NCBI RefSeq assembly: GCF_022581195.2
Contig: NC_061463.1
Span: 10,912,001-10,976,000, forward strand
Direction of reading: 5' to 3'
Source of the DNA: Helicoverpa zea
Lineage: Eukaryota; Arthropoda; Insecta; Lepidoptera; Noctuidae
DNA length: 64,000 nt
Shown here: positions 10,616 through 21,957 of the stretch, one piece after another
Numbering within the stretch: position 1 is the stretch's first letter
Layout: every line of letters starts with the position of its first letter
Made by a program: the position numbers and the translations under genes
Notes under the pieces: generated by a model
The model's database searches: none
What the model was told of the DNA's origin: nothing
The model's input: only the letters and a program-made list of their open reading frames with translations

Positions 10616-10980
10616 ATCCCACCCAAAACAAAAATGTGAAAGACTGCCAAGTTCGATAATATGGGAATGCTTCGCCTATAAAAGAAGTGAGATCTGAATA
10701 AGTACCAAGTTCCATACACATACCTCAGTTAAAAATAGTTGCTTTTTAATGATGTTACTTGGCAAGTTTTAATAGAAAATTAAATACTTGATTCATTGCG
10801 TTTAGTAGGTTTATAACGGTGTATGAAAACTTGCCAAGTAACATCATTAAAAAGTAACTATTTTTAACTGAGGTATGTGTATGGAACTTGGTACTTATTC
10901 AGATCTCACTTCTTTTATAGGCGAAGCATTCCCATATTATCGAACTTGGCAGTCTTTCACATTTTTGTTTTGGGTGGGAT
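10616..10980. mobile_element. Near-perfect 155-bp inverted repeat (foldback element)
   Basis: The left arm 10616-10770 and right arm 10826-10980 are exact reverse complements except for one base (G in GTTGCTTTTT, A in the partner). A 55-bp AT-rich loop separates them. The outer end reads ATCCCACCCAAAAC and the inner end ACTTGGCAAGTTTT. No convincing target duplication flanks it. Near-identity of the arms implies recent formation or gene conversion. A transcript would fold into a long double-stranded hairpin. An 82-residue open frame starting at 10875 is a by-product. Confidence 0.85.
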
Positions 10981-11177
10981 ACATGTTACAGTATGCAAGT
11001 TATGTCAAAAAACTTAACATTTATAATCAAAGAAATGAGGAAACTGGTTTACTCAAAACTATGATAGGTTTAGAGTTAAATGAGTTTTGGTTAGACGAAT
11101 TGAGTTTTGGATCTAGTGTATGATAATGGTACTTGTGTTATGGTATGATACCAAGTAAATATGCTTGCTTATATTAT

Positions 11178-11285
11178 TAAAAAGTACAATTATATGTCGG
11201 CGTTACTCGTCTAGTACAGATTGGTCACCTGTTGCCAGTCTGCTATGTATATATGTGCTCAGCTTTCTGTCTAGATACTAGATAA
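11178..11285 (+). repeat. Copy 2 of the local direct duplication
   Basis: Partner of 9590-9700, in the same orientation about 1.6 kb away. It is followed directly by another copy of the 'ggtttactcaaaact' unit (11287-11340), which also occurs at 11044-11100. Confidence 0.7.
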
Positions 11286-11340
11286 CTGGTTTACTCAAAA
11301 CTGTGATAGGTTTAGAGTTTGATGAGGTTCGGTTAGCGAA

Positions 11341-12431
11341 TTGACTTAGTCTTTATTTCTGAATATGTTTCTTATGTTATTGTATAATGTGAATCTTAAA
11401 TCTGCCTAAATTCCGCTATTTGTGATTTGTGGCAGAGTAGCGTTTCGTCTTAAAATCTCTGTAAATCATGAAAATAGTTATAGTTTAGCTAATTACGTCA
11501 CAATTTTACCAAATGGTGCGTCTTTCGGAAATTAAATAGGTTTATTTATCCATGAAAATTAAATTCTGATCCATCTTATGTACCTTATCATAAAACTACC
11601 TACTTATTTAAATTTCTACAGAATGCTATTAAAAATAATACTATTTTTAAAAAGTTAATGCGTATTTTTAACTAACGCATACGATATGGTTAGTCCTACC
11701 TCAAAAGTTAACGCACTTAAACTCAAACAAACTACAGAACGGTGGAGGCTTTATAACTGAATTGTAACTTAAGTAAGCAGAAAGGGTCTACTTGTTGCGT
11801 GACTGAATGATATAGTGAAATTCAAATAACTCATAAAGGTGCAATAGACATGAAATCATTCATAATTAATAATTATTCAGTTTTACAACTGATACATATT
11901 GTTATTTTAGTTCTGTTAATAGTCGTAGTTTTACTAATATTCTATCCACCAATATCTAAACATGCCATCAAAAATGCCATCAAATAGTTATAATTATTTC
12001 GTATTATAATATTGCATTTATTTAACTTAGCATCACGTAGAACCCTATGACTACAGAGAAAAAAATGTTTATTGTTAACTGGGAAGATGATTGACTTGAT
12101 TTTAGAAAACAAATGTATTTTTTACGCTCTATGAGCAGGGCATAGTGGAACTTAATATTATGTACTAACACCTTTGTAACCTATAAACACAGATTAAAGA
12201 GCTTTGACTTCGACTTTAGTTCGAGACCTATAACTTTAGTTTTGGAAGAACTTTTTATAGAATTTAAAAAAATACCGTTTGGTTTTCTTTGTTTTTCAGT
12301 ATGAAGGTGGCACACATGATAATCTGGTAAGAATGTTTATTTTATCTTTGTTCTTATCTGTCTACATGTACTTATCGTTGAACATTCACCATCAGACGTA
12401 CCTAACAACGGAACGTCGGATTTTCCATCTA
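11341..12431. other. AT-rich intergenic DNA, nothing recognised
   Basis: No feature seen. A 61-residue open frame at 12279-12464 runs into the SINE-A copy and is not credible. Confidence 0.4.
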
Positions 12432-12820
12432 ATCATCCTTTTAATGAGCCTTTTTCCCAAATAAGTTGGGGTCGGCTTCCAGTCTAACCGGATGTAGCTG
12501 AGTGCCAGTGCTTTACAAGGAGCGACTGCCCTATCTGACCCCCTCAACCCAGTTATCCAGCAACCCAATACCCCTTGGTAAGACTGGTGTCATACTTACT
12601 GGCTTCTGACTACCCATAACGACTGCCAAGGATGATCAATGACAGCCGGGACCTACATTTTAACGTGCCATCCGAAACACAGTCATTGGTGTCTAAGATA
12701 TACTTAGAAAGTACATACAAACTTAGAAAAGTTGCATTGGTACTTGCCTGACCTGGAATCGAACCCGCGCCCTCATACTCGAGAGGTTGGTTCTTTGTCC
12801 ACTAGGCCACCATGACTCCA
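12432..12820 (-). mobile_element. SINE-A, near full length (minus strand)
   Basis: On the minus strand it starts at a tRNA-like head with TGGCCTAGTGG (A box), a B-box-like GGGTTCGATTCC and the TCAGGCAAGTACC block. It then runs through TGTTTCGGATGGCACG, GTCGTTATGGGTAG and GGAAGCCGACCCCAAC to the 3' end near 12432. It has few indels, so it is a fairly young copy. Flanking CTAAT on both sides is too short to count as a target duplication. Confidence 0.85.
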
Positions 12821-13706
12821 CCTAATGTCAACTGAAAAACAATGCAATCTATAGTCAACCAAAGAGTTTCTGTACACAATACTTTACTATGTAAAAGTAA
12901 TAATAATATGTGAAAGTGAATTTGTTTATTTGTTTACTTTCTCATCTAACTAATACGATACTCGTGAAAGGCGTCTGTTTTGGACACGCTGAAGCGAGTG
13001 AAGCTACCGGTAGCTACTAGCATGTTATAGTCTGATTGATTGAAATGGTTGAAATAAAGAGCTATATAAATAAGAGGTATATGTATAAATACACTTTAAG
13101 ATAGTACACATATAGACTTTATGGACACTATTCTCAAAACTTAAAAAAAAAGCTTATATAGTTCCTACTTAAGGCTCGAGAAAAATAGTCCAATTATAGA
13201 AAAATAAATAAAATCGTGGATTGTTTAGGTAGATATCCCATTAGGATTTTTAAAGCAGTTACATTTATAAATTAAACCAATAATCATGAAAAAATTTCAC
13301 CGATTTAATTACCCATCCTAAAATAGTCCCTCAGAGATAATCCCTTTATAAATCTATGATCCCACAAAGCAAGCTAAGCAATAAAATAAAAAAGACTCCC
13401 CATTAATATGACAGTCACAGTAGAAACATAGGCAGTGTAAATTGGCAGTATAATACGTGGTGTAGGCTGGACTGGTAGAAACGGAAAGTGGACGCCACAA
13501 GGACGACCGGTGCCCGAGCTTCCTCGCCTTCGGACTTTGGTGTGAGGCACAAGGGTGAAAGGTAGCGGGTGATTTTTTAAAGGGGACCTCATGTAAACAG
13601 CGATTAAATATTTTGAATCGATTGAATGTTGTCTGAATTGTTGACTGTTTATATTGTTTATTATATTTTTCTTTTGTTTTTATTTTTATTTGAACGTAGC
13701 TTGAAA
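12821..13706. other. AT-rich intergenic DNA, nothing recognised
   Basis: No feature seen. GC rises locally at 13460-13570 without a gene signal. Confidence 0.4.
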
Positions 13707-14162
13707 GTAAATTATCGTAGACTTATCGTGTGGGGTAATAGCACCGACATGAACCGTGCATTTATTGCACAAAAAAAGTGCATAAGGTCAATCTGGGGTA
13801 TGCAACCTGACAACTCATGTCGACCAGTATTTAAAAAGCTTGGTCTGTTACCACTGCCATCACTTTATATCTATGAAATTTGTATGTTTGTAGCAAAAAA
13901 CAAAAAATTGTTTAAGTCAGCAAATGAGGTTTTACAGCGGAGCAGACGTGATCCATACACGCTAGTCCTTGATGACCTACCTAGACTCACAAAGTATAAT
14001 AAAAACTGCCTTGCAATGTGTGTACGTATTTATAATAAAATTCCCAGACGTCTAAAATTATTAAATGTAAGAGCTCTGAAGGCACAACTACATGAATGGC
14101 TAGTCAAATGTAGCTTTTATAGTGTTGGTGAATTTCTTGAAAGAAATTTTGATCTCAGATAG
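13707..14162 (+). pseudogene. C-terminal remnant of a LINE reverse transcriptase
   Basis: About 151 codons remain in frame to a stop at 14160. In order they show the pattern of the C-terminal region of insect jockey/CR1-type non-LTR ORF2 proteins: IVWGNSTDMNRAFIAQKK (residues about 34-51 of the open frame), then SCRPVFKKLGLLPLPSLYIYE, FVAKNKKLF, MCVRIYNKIPRRLK and a tail WLVKCSFYSVGEFLE. The polymerase and endonuclease domains are missing, so the copy is a dead 5'-truncated insertion. Residues before about 28 of the open frame are hydrophobic, unlike the family, and belong to flanking DNA. The reading frame is intact over this stretch, which suggests fairly recent insertion. Confidence 0.8.
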
Positions 14163-14309
14163 CTTATTTATTTGATAGAGTTAGTTTTAAGTTTGAAATT
14201 TTTGCATGCTATAACATAGCTAAACATGCTTGTACCTTTATATGTTATGTAACACCAAAAATACCATGTTTAAAAAGCAAATAAATGATTTATTTATTTA
14301 TTTATTTAA
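14163..14309 (+). mobile_element. 3' UTR and TTTA-repeat tail of the LINE
   Basis: The region after the LINE stop codon is AT-rich and ends in a tandem (TTTA)n tract at about 14284-14309. This is the usual end of this kind of retroelement copy. Confidence 0.7.
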
Positions 14310-16147
14310 GTTGGTAATAAGCCAGCAATAATTCTTCTTTTTAGTGGCTTCCTACTACTAGACATGTCAGTTCATCTTTATGTTGTCTTGTGCCAAATTA
14401 AACTAGATAAGCAATTATAAAAGCGACATGATGGTTTTTGAGTTATACAATTTGTTATAATTTAAAAAGCAAATGCAATTTAATATCACAGCTATTTATT
14501 TATTTTTGACAAATACGACAAAAACTGGAAAGCCAAGATTTAAGATATTCTAACAATATACAGTTAAATGGCCCTCTTTTTAATTATAAATACTAGACAA
14601 TTACTTAGTAAATATACAATATTTACTTTTTAATACTATTTTACAAACCGCTATCTACTCTTAACTTATGACTTTTATTTTCAGATTTGTGGTCTACGTA
14701 GGGGGAGTTTTTGTATTATCTCGAATAGTTCCTGATTATACATGAAACGTGATCTGAAATCATCGTTGTTTTTTATTTTTAAATAATACTACAAGTAAAA
14801 TAAGAATTGGTACTTATATTTCATAGGAAAGTGAAGACTTGTAGACTGTGTGTCTTGCTGGATTGATAAGTGTAATTGTTATATATCTGTTATGCAACAT
14901 TTTATACATAAGTCAGTCGTTATAAAGACTCTCAATTAGCTCCTACCATAATGCGTGACGTGACTTAGAATAAAATAAAAATCAATTAAAGCCTTCTTAA
15001 AAATAAAACCTCTCAACTCATTCGGTAGCAAACACGACTTCTCTTCTACTTAAATATATCCAAACTCCTCAATTTACTTTCATTTGATACTCATGATGTT
15101 ATTATACAAGTATTCTTAATTGTTCTTTTTATCCTCGGCATGCACTCATTCAACTGCTAACCAGAAGAGCCATCCATCTTCGTCACCGACCAGACGCACT
15201 GCATTAGCCAGACGATTGAAGACAACACCACGAAAATACCGCCATCTCGCTCTATCATGAAAACAAATGAAGCTTTTGTATGCGCCTGTCTTTTTCTAGA
15301 CTGAGTGATTCAGCAGTTTTTAAGTTTGGAAAAGAATGTATGTTTAGACCTTGCTGTGGTATTTTCAACTTTATGTCATGTGTGAAAGGGTTGGTTTTGG
15401 CTTGAGGGGGTGAAGTAGAATTAAATTTCCGAAGCAAGTGTTAATGTTAAGTGCAACAATCTTTTTCTCGGGCGCTTCTTGCAATGCCTGAAATTGGACA
15501 ATGTTATTCATTTTGCGACGCGCTCCGATAGACTTATTAAGTGGTTACGTCGTGTTTAACGCAGTTTCGTTAGCTTTTTGTATGAGTACCGTGTTAACAT
15601 TTGACTTTTTGTGTCTGTTCGTTTGTTGGACATTCGCTTTATTGGCGTATGTGATCACCAGATTGAGTGAAACATCGTTATAGTTCAGGAGCTGCAATTT
15701 TGCGAATATTTTCTCCTTGCTATATTTTTTTTTGATATCACCGTAATTGAAATAGCCGCGTGAAAACCTGTAAAATTCTACGAATTAAGTTATTTTGGCC
15801 TTCAAAAGTAAATGATGAATTTCAAAAGTTTAGTCTAGTTCATGCAGTTTTCAAGGAAAAATAATTCACATAAAACAACATAACTATTTTTCTATAAATA
15901 TGAATTCTGTCGGTATTGTCCAAATAGGTATTGGGTACCTAATACCACCTAAAGTTGACAATTTGAAGTGCAAGTTTCAGTGATCTACATAACAACAATA
16001 AACAAACCTAGTTAGTACCTATCGCTAATTACCGAGCTTATAATCCAGCTCATCATTGGGGTATTTTTCAATTTGTGCTAAGTAGTAGACGCGATGTAAG
16101 TTATAGTAAAGGGTACAACAAATGCTGCGCACTGTAATCCATCTACT
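14310..16147. other. AT-rich intergenic DNA, nothing recognised
   Basis: No gene signal. An open frame at 15501-15683 (60 residues, hydrophobic) has a slightly CpG-richer context but no splice or homology support. Confidence 0.4.
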
Positions 16148-16265
16148 TCACGAACCGATGGCTGAGCGGCGCGGGGCGGGTATGGTTTGTGGAGCAAGTT
16201 ATAAGCGGTCCCGAGAGCGGTTTAATGTTCGGAGAGCTTTTGTTTATGTACGCGGTTAAGGAAAG
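16148..16265. promoter_or_regulatory. GC-rich island, candidate regulatory element
   Basis: GCGGCGCGGGGCGGG and GCGGTCCCGAGAGCGG stand out from AT-rich surroundings. A fork-head-like TGTTTATGTA follows. It has no coding potential. The regulatory role is inferred. Confidence 0.3.
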
Positions 16266-16639
16266 GATTGTCAAGCTAGGCTAGGTATGAAAATTATCTA
16301 CGGAAACTTGGGAGTTTAAGATTCATTTGATAAGACTAATATTGGGAATATTTGAGCCCCATAATTATGCTTAAACAGATGTGGCAGGAAACAATTATTA
16401 AAATAAAATTAATTTCTGAAACACACTGATTTTCAGAAATAATAATTTCCATCTGCTTGCATTTTAGGTGAATCGGAGTTGAGACCGACCCGATATTGTA
16501 ATAGACAACTGTTTTGCTGGGAAGTGTTCCATCTCGGCTTACTCTTTTCAGGTCACTAAAAGATTTTTAGGGGTTCTTTCCCTTGTAAATTCTCACGGCA
16601 AGAACAGCTTAGGAATTTTAATGAACGTGTGTATGCACA

Positions 16640-16800
16640 ATGTTGACGTTGACTTTGATTCTGCTTCATTTCTTGCACTTGTGCCACACCACAAGCTGCA
16701 TGATGCATTAATCCCTGCTCCCCACGACGGATCCTTAATATATGATCGCGGGTTCGCGCCGGTCACGGCGAGGATCACTTTAAACTTGATCTTCGCTCGA
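16640..16800. promoter_or_regulatory. GC-richer block, candidate conserved element
   Basis: GATGCATTAATCC (homeodomain-like core) is followed by CCCCACGACGGATCC and CGGGTTCGCGCCGGTCACGG. It matches no repeat recognised here. Overlapping open frames on both strands look accidental. Confidence 0.3.
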
Positions 16801-16904
16801 TTTATATTATTATTGCCAGTTTTTTTTAATGGGATAATCAAGGTTTGTGACCCCTGATAAGCCTAGGCTGTATGATCGGTTGTTATGGTGTCAGTCAAAT
16901 ATAG

Positions 16905-16985
16905 TTTTAATGTTGGGTTTCCCCTCCGTGTGACAGGAGGCCCGTGCCCAGCAGTGGGACGATAAAAAGGCTGTAGCAGGTTGGG
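16905..16985 (+). repeat. LINE 3'-tail fragment (RTE-like)
   Basis: The block GGCCCGTGCCCAGCAGTGGG followed by ACGATAAAAAGGCTG is the familiar end of an abundant lepidopteran retroelement. It is shared with 48812-48965. Confidence 0.6.
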
Positions 16986-17189
16986 TTTCGATTATTAAAA
17001 ATGGTAGAAGAAAAATGTTGTACAAAATATTTCAAGTTTCTCGATTTGCATCTTAAAAATACATAATATCTGCATACAAAAACATCGAATGAATGCGTTT
17101 GACTGTGGAAAGCATAATAAACAGACTTTGGCATTTATAAATTTAAGAAACTCAATGATGCTATTTTTGCGTGCAAAATTTTTTCCCAC

Positions 17190-17414
17190 AAAATTGAGTC
17201 ATCTCAGTTGCTGGCTCTGTTTAGGCTTCGTGTGCCGTCGAGAATTCCACGCAGTCCTATCACACCCTTGTATGCACCCCAGCGAAGAACAGTGTTGGGC
17301 GCTAATTCTCCCTGCGCAAGGCTCTGTAAGGCCATCAATGGCTGTAGCGATAGACTCGACTTGCATTCACACATAAGTAAAAAGTCTATTCTCTCGGCCC
17401 TGACTGAATTCTGA
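17190..17414 (+). pseudogene. C-terminal remnant of a second LINE family
   Basis: The frame ends at a stop at 17412-17414. The peptide carries RLRVPSRIPRSPI, a run ending GANSPCARLCKAINGC, then LDLHSHISKKSILSAL. This matches the layout of the extreme C-terminus of many insect non-LTR ORF2 proteins: a basic VPSR segment, a segment ending SP-ARLCK, then a short 'LDL-F-R-L' tail. Everything upstream is missing. The clade is uncertain and no single residue is diagnostic. Confidence 0.55.
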
Positions 17415-17779
17415 CAGTTTTTCGTTTTTCTGTATTAGTTTTTCTGTTGATTATTTGTGTTCGTACTTATTATTTTTTATTGATGATATATAATTTATTG
17501 TAATGTCAATTAGTGTTGTTTTAAATTTGTGAACTTTTATCGCTTTCTTCCTTTTGTAATTATGTACATTATCACTTTTATATATACTGTTTGGCTTATT
17601 TAATTTCACTGTACTTGTAAGTAAGTAATAACGTGCATGTCTATACTGAAATGTTGAGTTTACCTATAAGTAATTGTTGTACAACTGCTATTCTACTGTA
17701 CTAGCTCGTAAGTTCTTGTTTCTTGTATAAACAATTGTTGGTGAACCAGATACATAAAATAAAAATAAAATAATAAAAT
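17415..17779 (+). mobile_element. 3' UTR and A-rich tail of the second LINE
   Basis: The 3' UTR contains TTTACCTATAAGTAATTG and ends ACAATTGTTGGTGAACCAG followed by an (AAAATA)n tail. The same ending, with ATTGTTGGTGAGCC, occurs at 36880-37015 and in weaker form at 28430-28548. Confidence 0.65.
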
Positions 17780-18392
17780 CGGAAAGATGTTTTGTCTCAT
17801 GTAGAGTCTTAACAAAAAACATTATTATGATTAGAATTCCTGTTAAAAGGAATATATACTCATAGATGATGTAGAAGTTCCATCTCGAACATCGCTTAAT
17901 AAAGATCTCCTTAAAACATCAAAAGATAATAAAATATTCATATTTCTCGATCTCATACGCATTGCTTAGAATAAATTTCAATATGTTTTTAAAGAAAACA
18001 CAATGTCTTCATGTCCTTTGCCTAATTTAGGCAAAAAAGTTTAAGACTTCGATCTAGGTTAAGCAATAATGTCAAAAAGGTTACTATTGTTTTTTTTCGT
18101 ACTTTTAATTGAGGATAATTTACATAATGGTATGTTGTAATGATAATATAATATTCTTCGCCTCTTTTGACACTATTATATTTCAAAAAGTTTCCAAGGG
18201 ATTTAGTGAGATCTTTTAATCGATCTGATCACTTCATGGTTTGATAGAATGTACGACATTTAATATAAAAATATAGTGCTTAAGGCGGCAAGGAGCAAAA
18301 AAAACCATTTCTTGTATTTATCTTAAAGAAAACTAGCTTAAAAGTATGCAAGTATCTCAACAGATAATTTCGTAGACACGTTTGTATTTCAT
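17780..18392. other. AT-rich intergenic DNA, nothing recognised
   Basis: No feature seen. Confidence 0.4.
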
Positions 18393-18435
18393 CATCATCT
18401 GCCTAGCCTTTTCCTGGGTCGGCTTCCCCAACTAT
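18393..18435 (-). repeat. SINE-A 3'-end scrap
   Basis: CATCATCTGCCTAGCC, then GGGTCGGCTTCCCCAACTATG, match the terminal part of SINE-A on the minus strand with an internal rearrangement. Only about 43 bp remain. Confidence 0.6.
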
Positions 18436-19799
18436 GTTTGTATTTGCAAGTTTTAAAATATTTATCTATTTGTCTGTCTAACTATCAAGGATATTTCCTA
18501 CTTCTCAAAAAACTTAGTTTTTCAGAAAAATGTAGAAGAATAAATGAGTCATGCATCTGTCTCGTTTCACATTATCATATGCTTAGAATTAATGATTTCA
18601 TTGCTTATGTAGCTGCTTCGGTAAAACCTATTTTTAAAGGCAAAAGCGTATCATGTTGTTTTAATATTTATATGTCATCACTTGAAAATCATTGACTTTC
18701 TCTGAAGAGAAGAAGACATTTAAGTGCATTCGTTTACGTTTCTTAATTAGGCATTTGGTAATAGGTATTGATAATAATTGATAGATACTGCTTAAAAGTT
18801 CCTGATTTAAGTATACTTTCAACCAAATTATTTTCTTAAAAAGTCTGCTTATGAAATAATCATGTTAGTTTATACTATTAATTTTAGCTAAACAAAAATC
18901 AAAAGCATTCTTTAACAATAAGCTTTTACTAATTTGTTTATTAATTAATTGTAATAGACAACTTTAAGACAGTAAAAAAACTTTTCTAAAAGTGCATTCA
19001 ACGGATGCATGTTATCAAAACGACCTACCAAACACACAAACATGCATATACCCTATCAAACTGAAACTAGTTACGAAACATTATTCGGCGCAACGTTTGC
19101 CTCCGATGCACCGATGCACTTGACCATGCACCTACTGACCTCGCCGCGTCCTTGGAACATACTTTGATCTTTACATTTGAATATATTATTTATTGTAATG
19201 CTTAGAATGTATACTTTATATGGAGTTGAATTTGGATCAGTATTTGTTGTGGTGGTTGTTGCTCCTTTACTCGGGTCTGAAGTGCATCAATTTTCTATTG
19301 GTTTACTAGGTATAAGATAAGATACATGCATTCGGATGATTATATTAATTAGTGAGTAAGAATATTAGTTGTGTGATGACGTTAGACAGGAAATAAGGTA
19401 GAAGTCGGCCATAACAATAAGAGGATGATTATAATAAGGATATGTCACTATTGTTTACCTTATTTATAATATCGGAATATAGATAGATGATGTAAAAATA
19501 CTATGTCAAAGCCTTAGGGTGAAAACTTCGTACGTTCTGATGTCCGAAAAAAAAGAAAAACAATAAAATACTTAAGACGACGACGACGACGAAAGTTTTC
19601 ATAAATCGAAGTTGTGTAACATTGAATAACAATTCTGTTTTGACATTATCATGACTCTTAACCTTTGATATTTAAAGGTTCATGCTCTCATCCTGTTCTT
19701 AATAGGTAAATAATTTCTGATTGAATATGCAGTTTTTAGGCAAATTTCTTGGCTAAGTAACAACTGCATGGGTCAACCTGTCAAAGGTTAATTTAATAA
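18436..19799. other. AT-rich intergenic DNA; one TCF-like site and a microsatellite
   Basis: Mostly featureless. CTTTGATCTTT at 19162-19172 matches the TCF/pangolin consensus, next to a GC-richer patch (19085-19160). A (GAC)5 microsatellite lies at 19576-19592. Confidence 0.4.
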
Positions 19800-19910
19800 G
19801 TTTTCGCCAGCGCTTTTACCCGGGTCCCATAGAGACAACTTTTCGCACCCAGATAAAAACTAGCCTGTAGTCGTCCTCGAGGAATGGGCTATCTTATATT
19901 TTGTATGATG
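19800..19910 (+). repeat. Fragment of common lepidopteran repeat R-E
   Basis: CTTTTACCCGGGTCCC, then CACCCAGATAAAAACTAGCC and CTCGAGGAATGGGCTATCT, resemble R-E repeat phrases also seen at 39838 and 42385. Diverged. Confidence 0.4.
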
Positions 19911-21380
19911 TGTAATGATGACTGTAGTATTAACTGATGGAGCCACTTTGAGGATAGGGATGTCGGGCGATAAAATGGGGAGACTTTTGCACATCAGGGT
20001 TCTTAACATTTCATTTGGCTTTGCAAGAAAGTAGTACTTAACATCAATTTATATCAGTGATAGACCATCCACTAACTTCTAGATAAATATAGCCAGTATA
20101 GTACTGAGGCAGTCATCTACAAAATCATACTTGACTAATTAAAATTGAATTATTAATTAATACATCCCCAATTGTCCCATCAGCGTGTGCTTAACGTCCA
20201 TGTTCAAATAGCTGAAATATGTGTCCGCCATATTGGCAATCAATTAAAATACCAATTATTGCATAAGTACACTTATTTACGTTCACGCAATTTGGGCAGA
20301 AATTCATTATTGTGTTAACTAGTTTTCTTGCTGTGGTTTTGCCTACAAATAGTTTATTGGAACGCGTGTCATCGTATTTGAGAATAACTTTTAGAAAAAA
20401 AATAATAACCCTTTTTTGGCAGCTTAAGATGCAGGTGTTTAATGACGCTAACGTGATGTAAATCAGTGTAAAAACCTGGACCCAAAGTTTTTTACTATAA
20501 CAATATATTATCTTCCTTAAAACCAGATCTTAAAGGAAAAAAACATATAAACATAACACGTGATTAAAAAAAAATAGTTTTCATAAGACTATCTTTATTT
20601 AATTACATGTTAAAGTCACTCTCAACTTACCCCAAAAAACAAACACAATTTTCAATTACCTCAGTCCCAGTCCAATAGACCAATTATGTGTTGTATTTAA
20701 ACTGCAAGTACAAACGGACAGACGGACAGAGCATATATTATTATATGCACGCGATCCCATTTGCAGCACCTCTGTTGATTTTTCCTATTAAAGCGCAATG
20801 CGGATCGCTCGTGTTTCGTTCCAAGGGTTCCGTGGAAAAGGACCGTGGTGCTAATTATGGAATTGGTGTTACTATGACTTGAGAAATATGTACTTGACAA
20901 TGGAGGTAAACAAAGGTAAAGCTATCTTGAACGAAAATGAGGTATCTATGTATGATATCAGTGTTAACTCAGAGGTGGACGAAATTAATCTTTTTTTACA
21001 CAATATTTGGTCGGGTTGAAGTCATTGGTCATTAATAATAAGTCATTTAAAGAAAATGTATATCAATTCATATCAAATTTATATTCAATATCAATTTAGC
21101 AAAATCAATTATAATATTGTTTTTATCGTGAATAGAGTCTTTTTAAGTTGCATTACTCCTTGACGGTATCTTATCAATAAATCGAAGTTTTAATTGTTTT
21201 AAGCAAATGATAAAAGCACCCCAAATTGTGCAAAAAATAACAGTGCACACAAAAAAAACTACGGAACCCACCACCAAGAGCAAGATTCACTGCTTGACAA
21301 TTTTTTTCGGCAATTGATTGGCTCGAGCAAATAAAGCAAATGAAGTCCGATTGAATTTGTGATGAGCTTCCTGCAATTTG
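19911..21380. other. AT-rich intergenic DNA, nothing recognised
   Basis: No gene. Position 20690-20880 is somewhat GC-richer with no repeat match, and could be a conserved element. Confidence 0.35.
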
Positions 21381-21470
21381 TACCTTGTTCCCTCCCGTGT
21401 GCCAGCGAGTGTACATAGTGAGTACAGGCAAGAAATTACATTAATCATTATTGATTACCGATGTTTTTAC
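21381..21470 (+). repeat. Duplicated module, copy 1
   Basis: Shares with 21541-21637, in the same order: CAGCGAGTGTACATAGTGA, AGAAATTACATTA, and ATTATTGATTACCGATG followed by TTTTTA. The AT-rich part holds homeodomain-type TGATTA cores. No coding frame spans both copies. Confidence 0.7.
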
Positions 21471-21540
21471 TAATTTAATTTATACATGCTTTTTGAGGGA
21501 GGGTGATATAAAACTGAAATGTTTTTATCATGCGTACCTT

Positions 21541-21637
21541 CCGTAATTATTCCCTTTTGCATGTCAGCAAGTGTACATAGTGAACGAATGCCAAACAGGT
21601 ACGAAATTACATTATTATTGATTAACGATGTTTTTAT
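21541..21637 (+). repeat. Duplicated module, copy 2
   Basis: Carries CAGCAAGTGTACATAGTGA, CGAAATTACATTA and TTATTGATTAACGATGTTTT. It lies about 155 bp downstream of copy 1. Outside the shared blocks the two diverge, so either the duplication is old or only the blocks are constrained. Confidence 0.7.
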
Positions 21638-21656
21638 GTGGTACATATAAAACATG

Positions 21657-21807
21657 TATGGCCTTACTACAAAAACTTAAACATCTGTTTTACACTTGTC
21701 TAAAAAAATTATGGCTGCAAAATGAATCATATGTCAACGACATAATCTGACATTTTTTTAGACAAGTCTTAAACTGACGTTTAAAAGTTTTTGTGGTAAG
21801 ACGGATA
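21657..21807. mobile_element. MITE with imperfect terminal inverted repeats
   Basis: The outer left part CTTACTACAAAAACTT pairs with the right AAGTTTTTGTGGTAAG. Further in, CTTGTCTAAAAAAATT pairs with ATTTTTTTAGACAAG. The arms are about 55 bp with small indels. Flanks are too AT-rich to fix a target duplication. No coding content. Confidence 0.65.
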
Positions 21808-21957
21808 AAGTCGAAGTGCGTATCATCACAAAAGTTTAAGAATTCGATATGAAACCACGGGAAATCAGCAGTTTTTCTGTTAAGTATTTTGTAAATTTTT
21901 GCATTGTTTAAATGTGATTGAATTTATCTCAAGTACAAAGGATTATAGAACAGTTAA

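Noticed and set aside
10875..11123. 82-residue open frame
   Set aside because: Starts inside the right arm of the 155-bp inverted repeat and continues in AT-rich flank. No family resemblance.
19576..19592. (GAC)5 tract as a possible coding repeat
   Set aside because: Simple microsatellite in non-coding DNA with stops in all useful frames.
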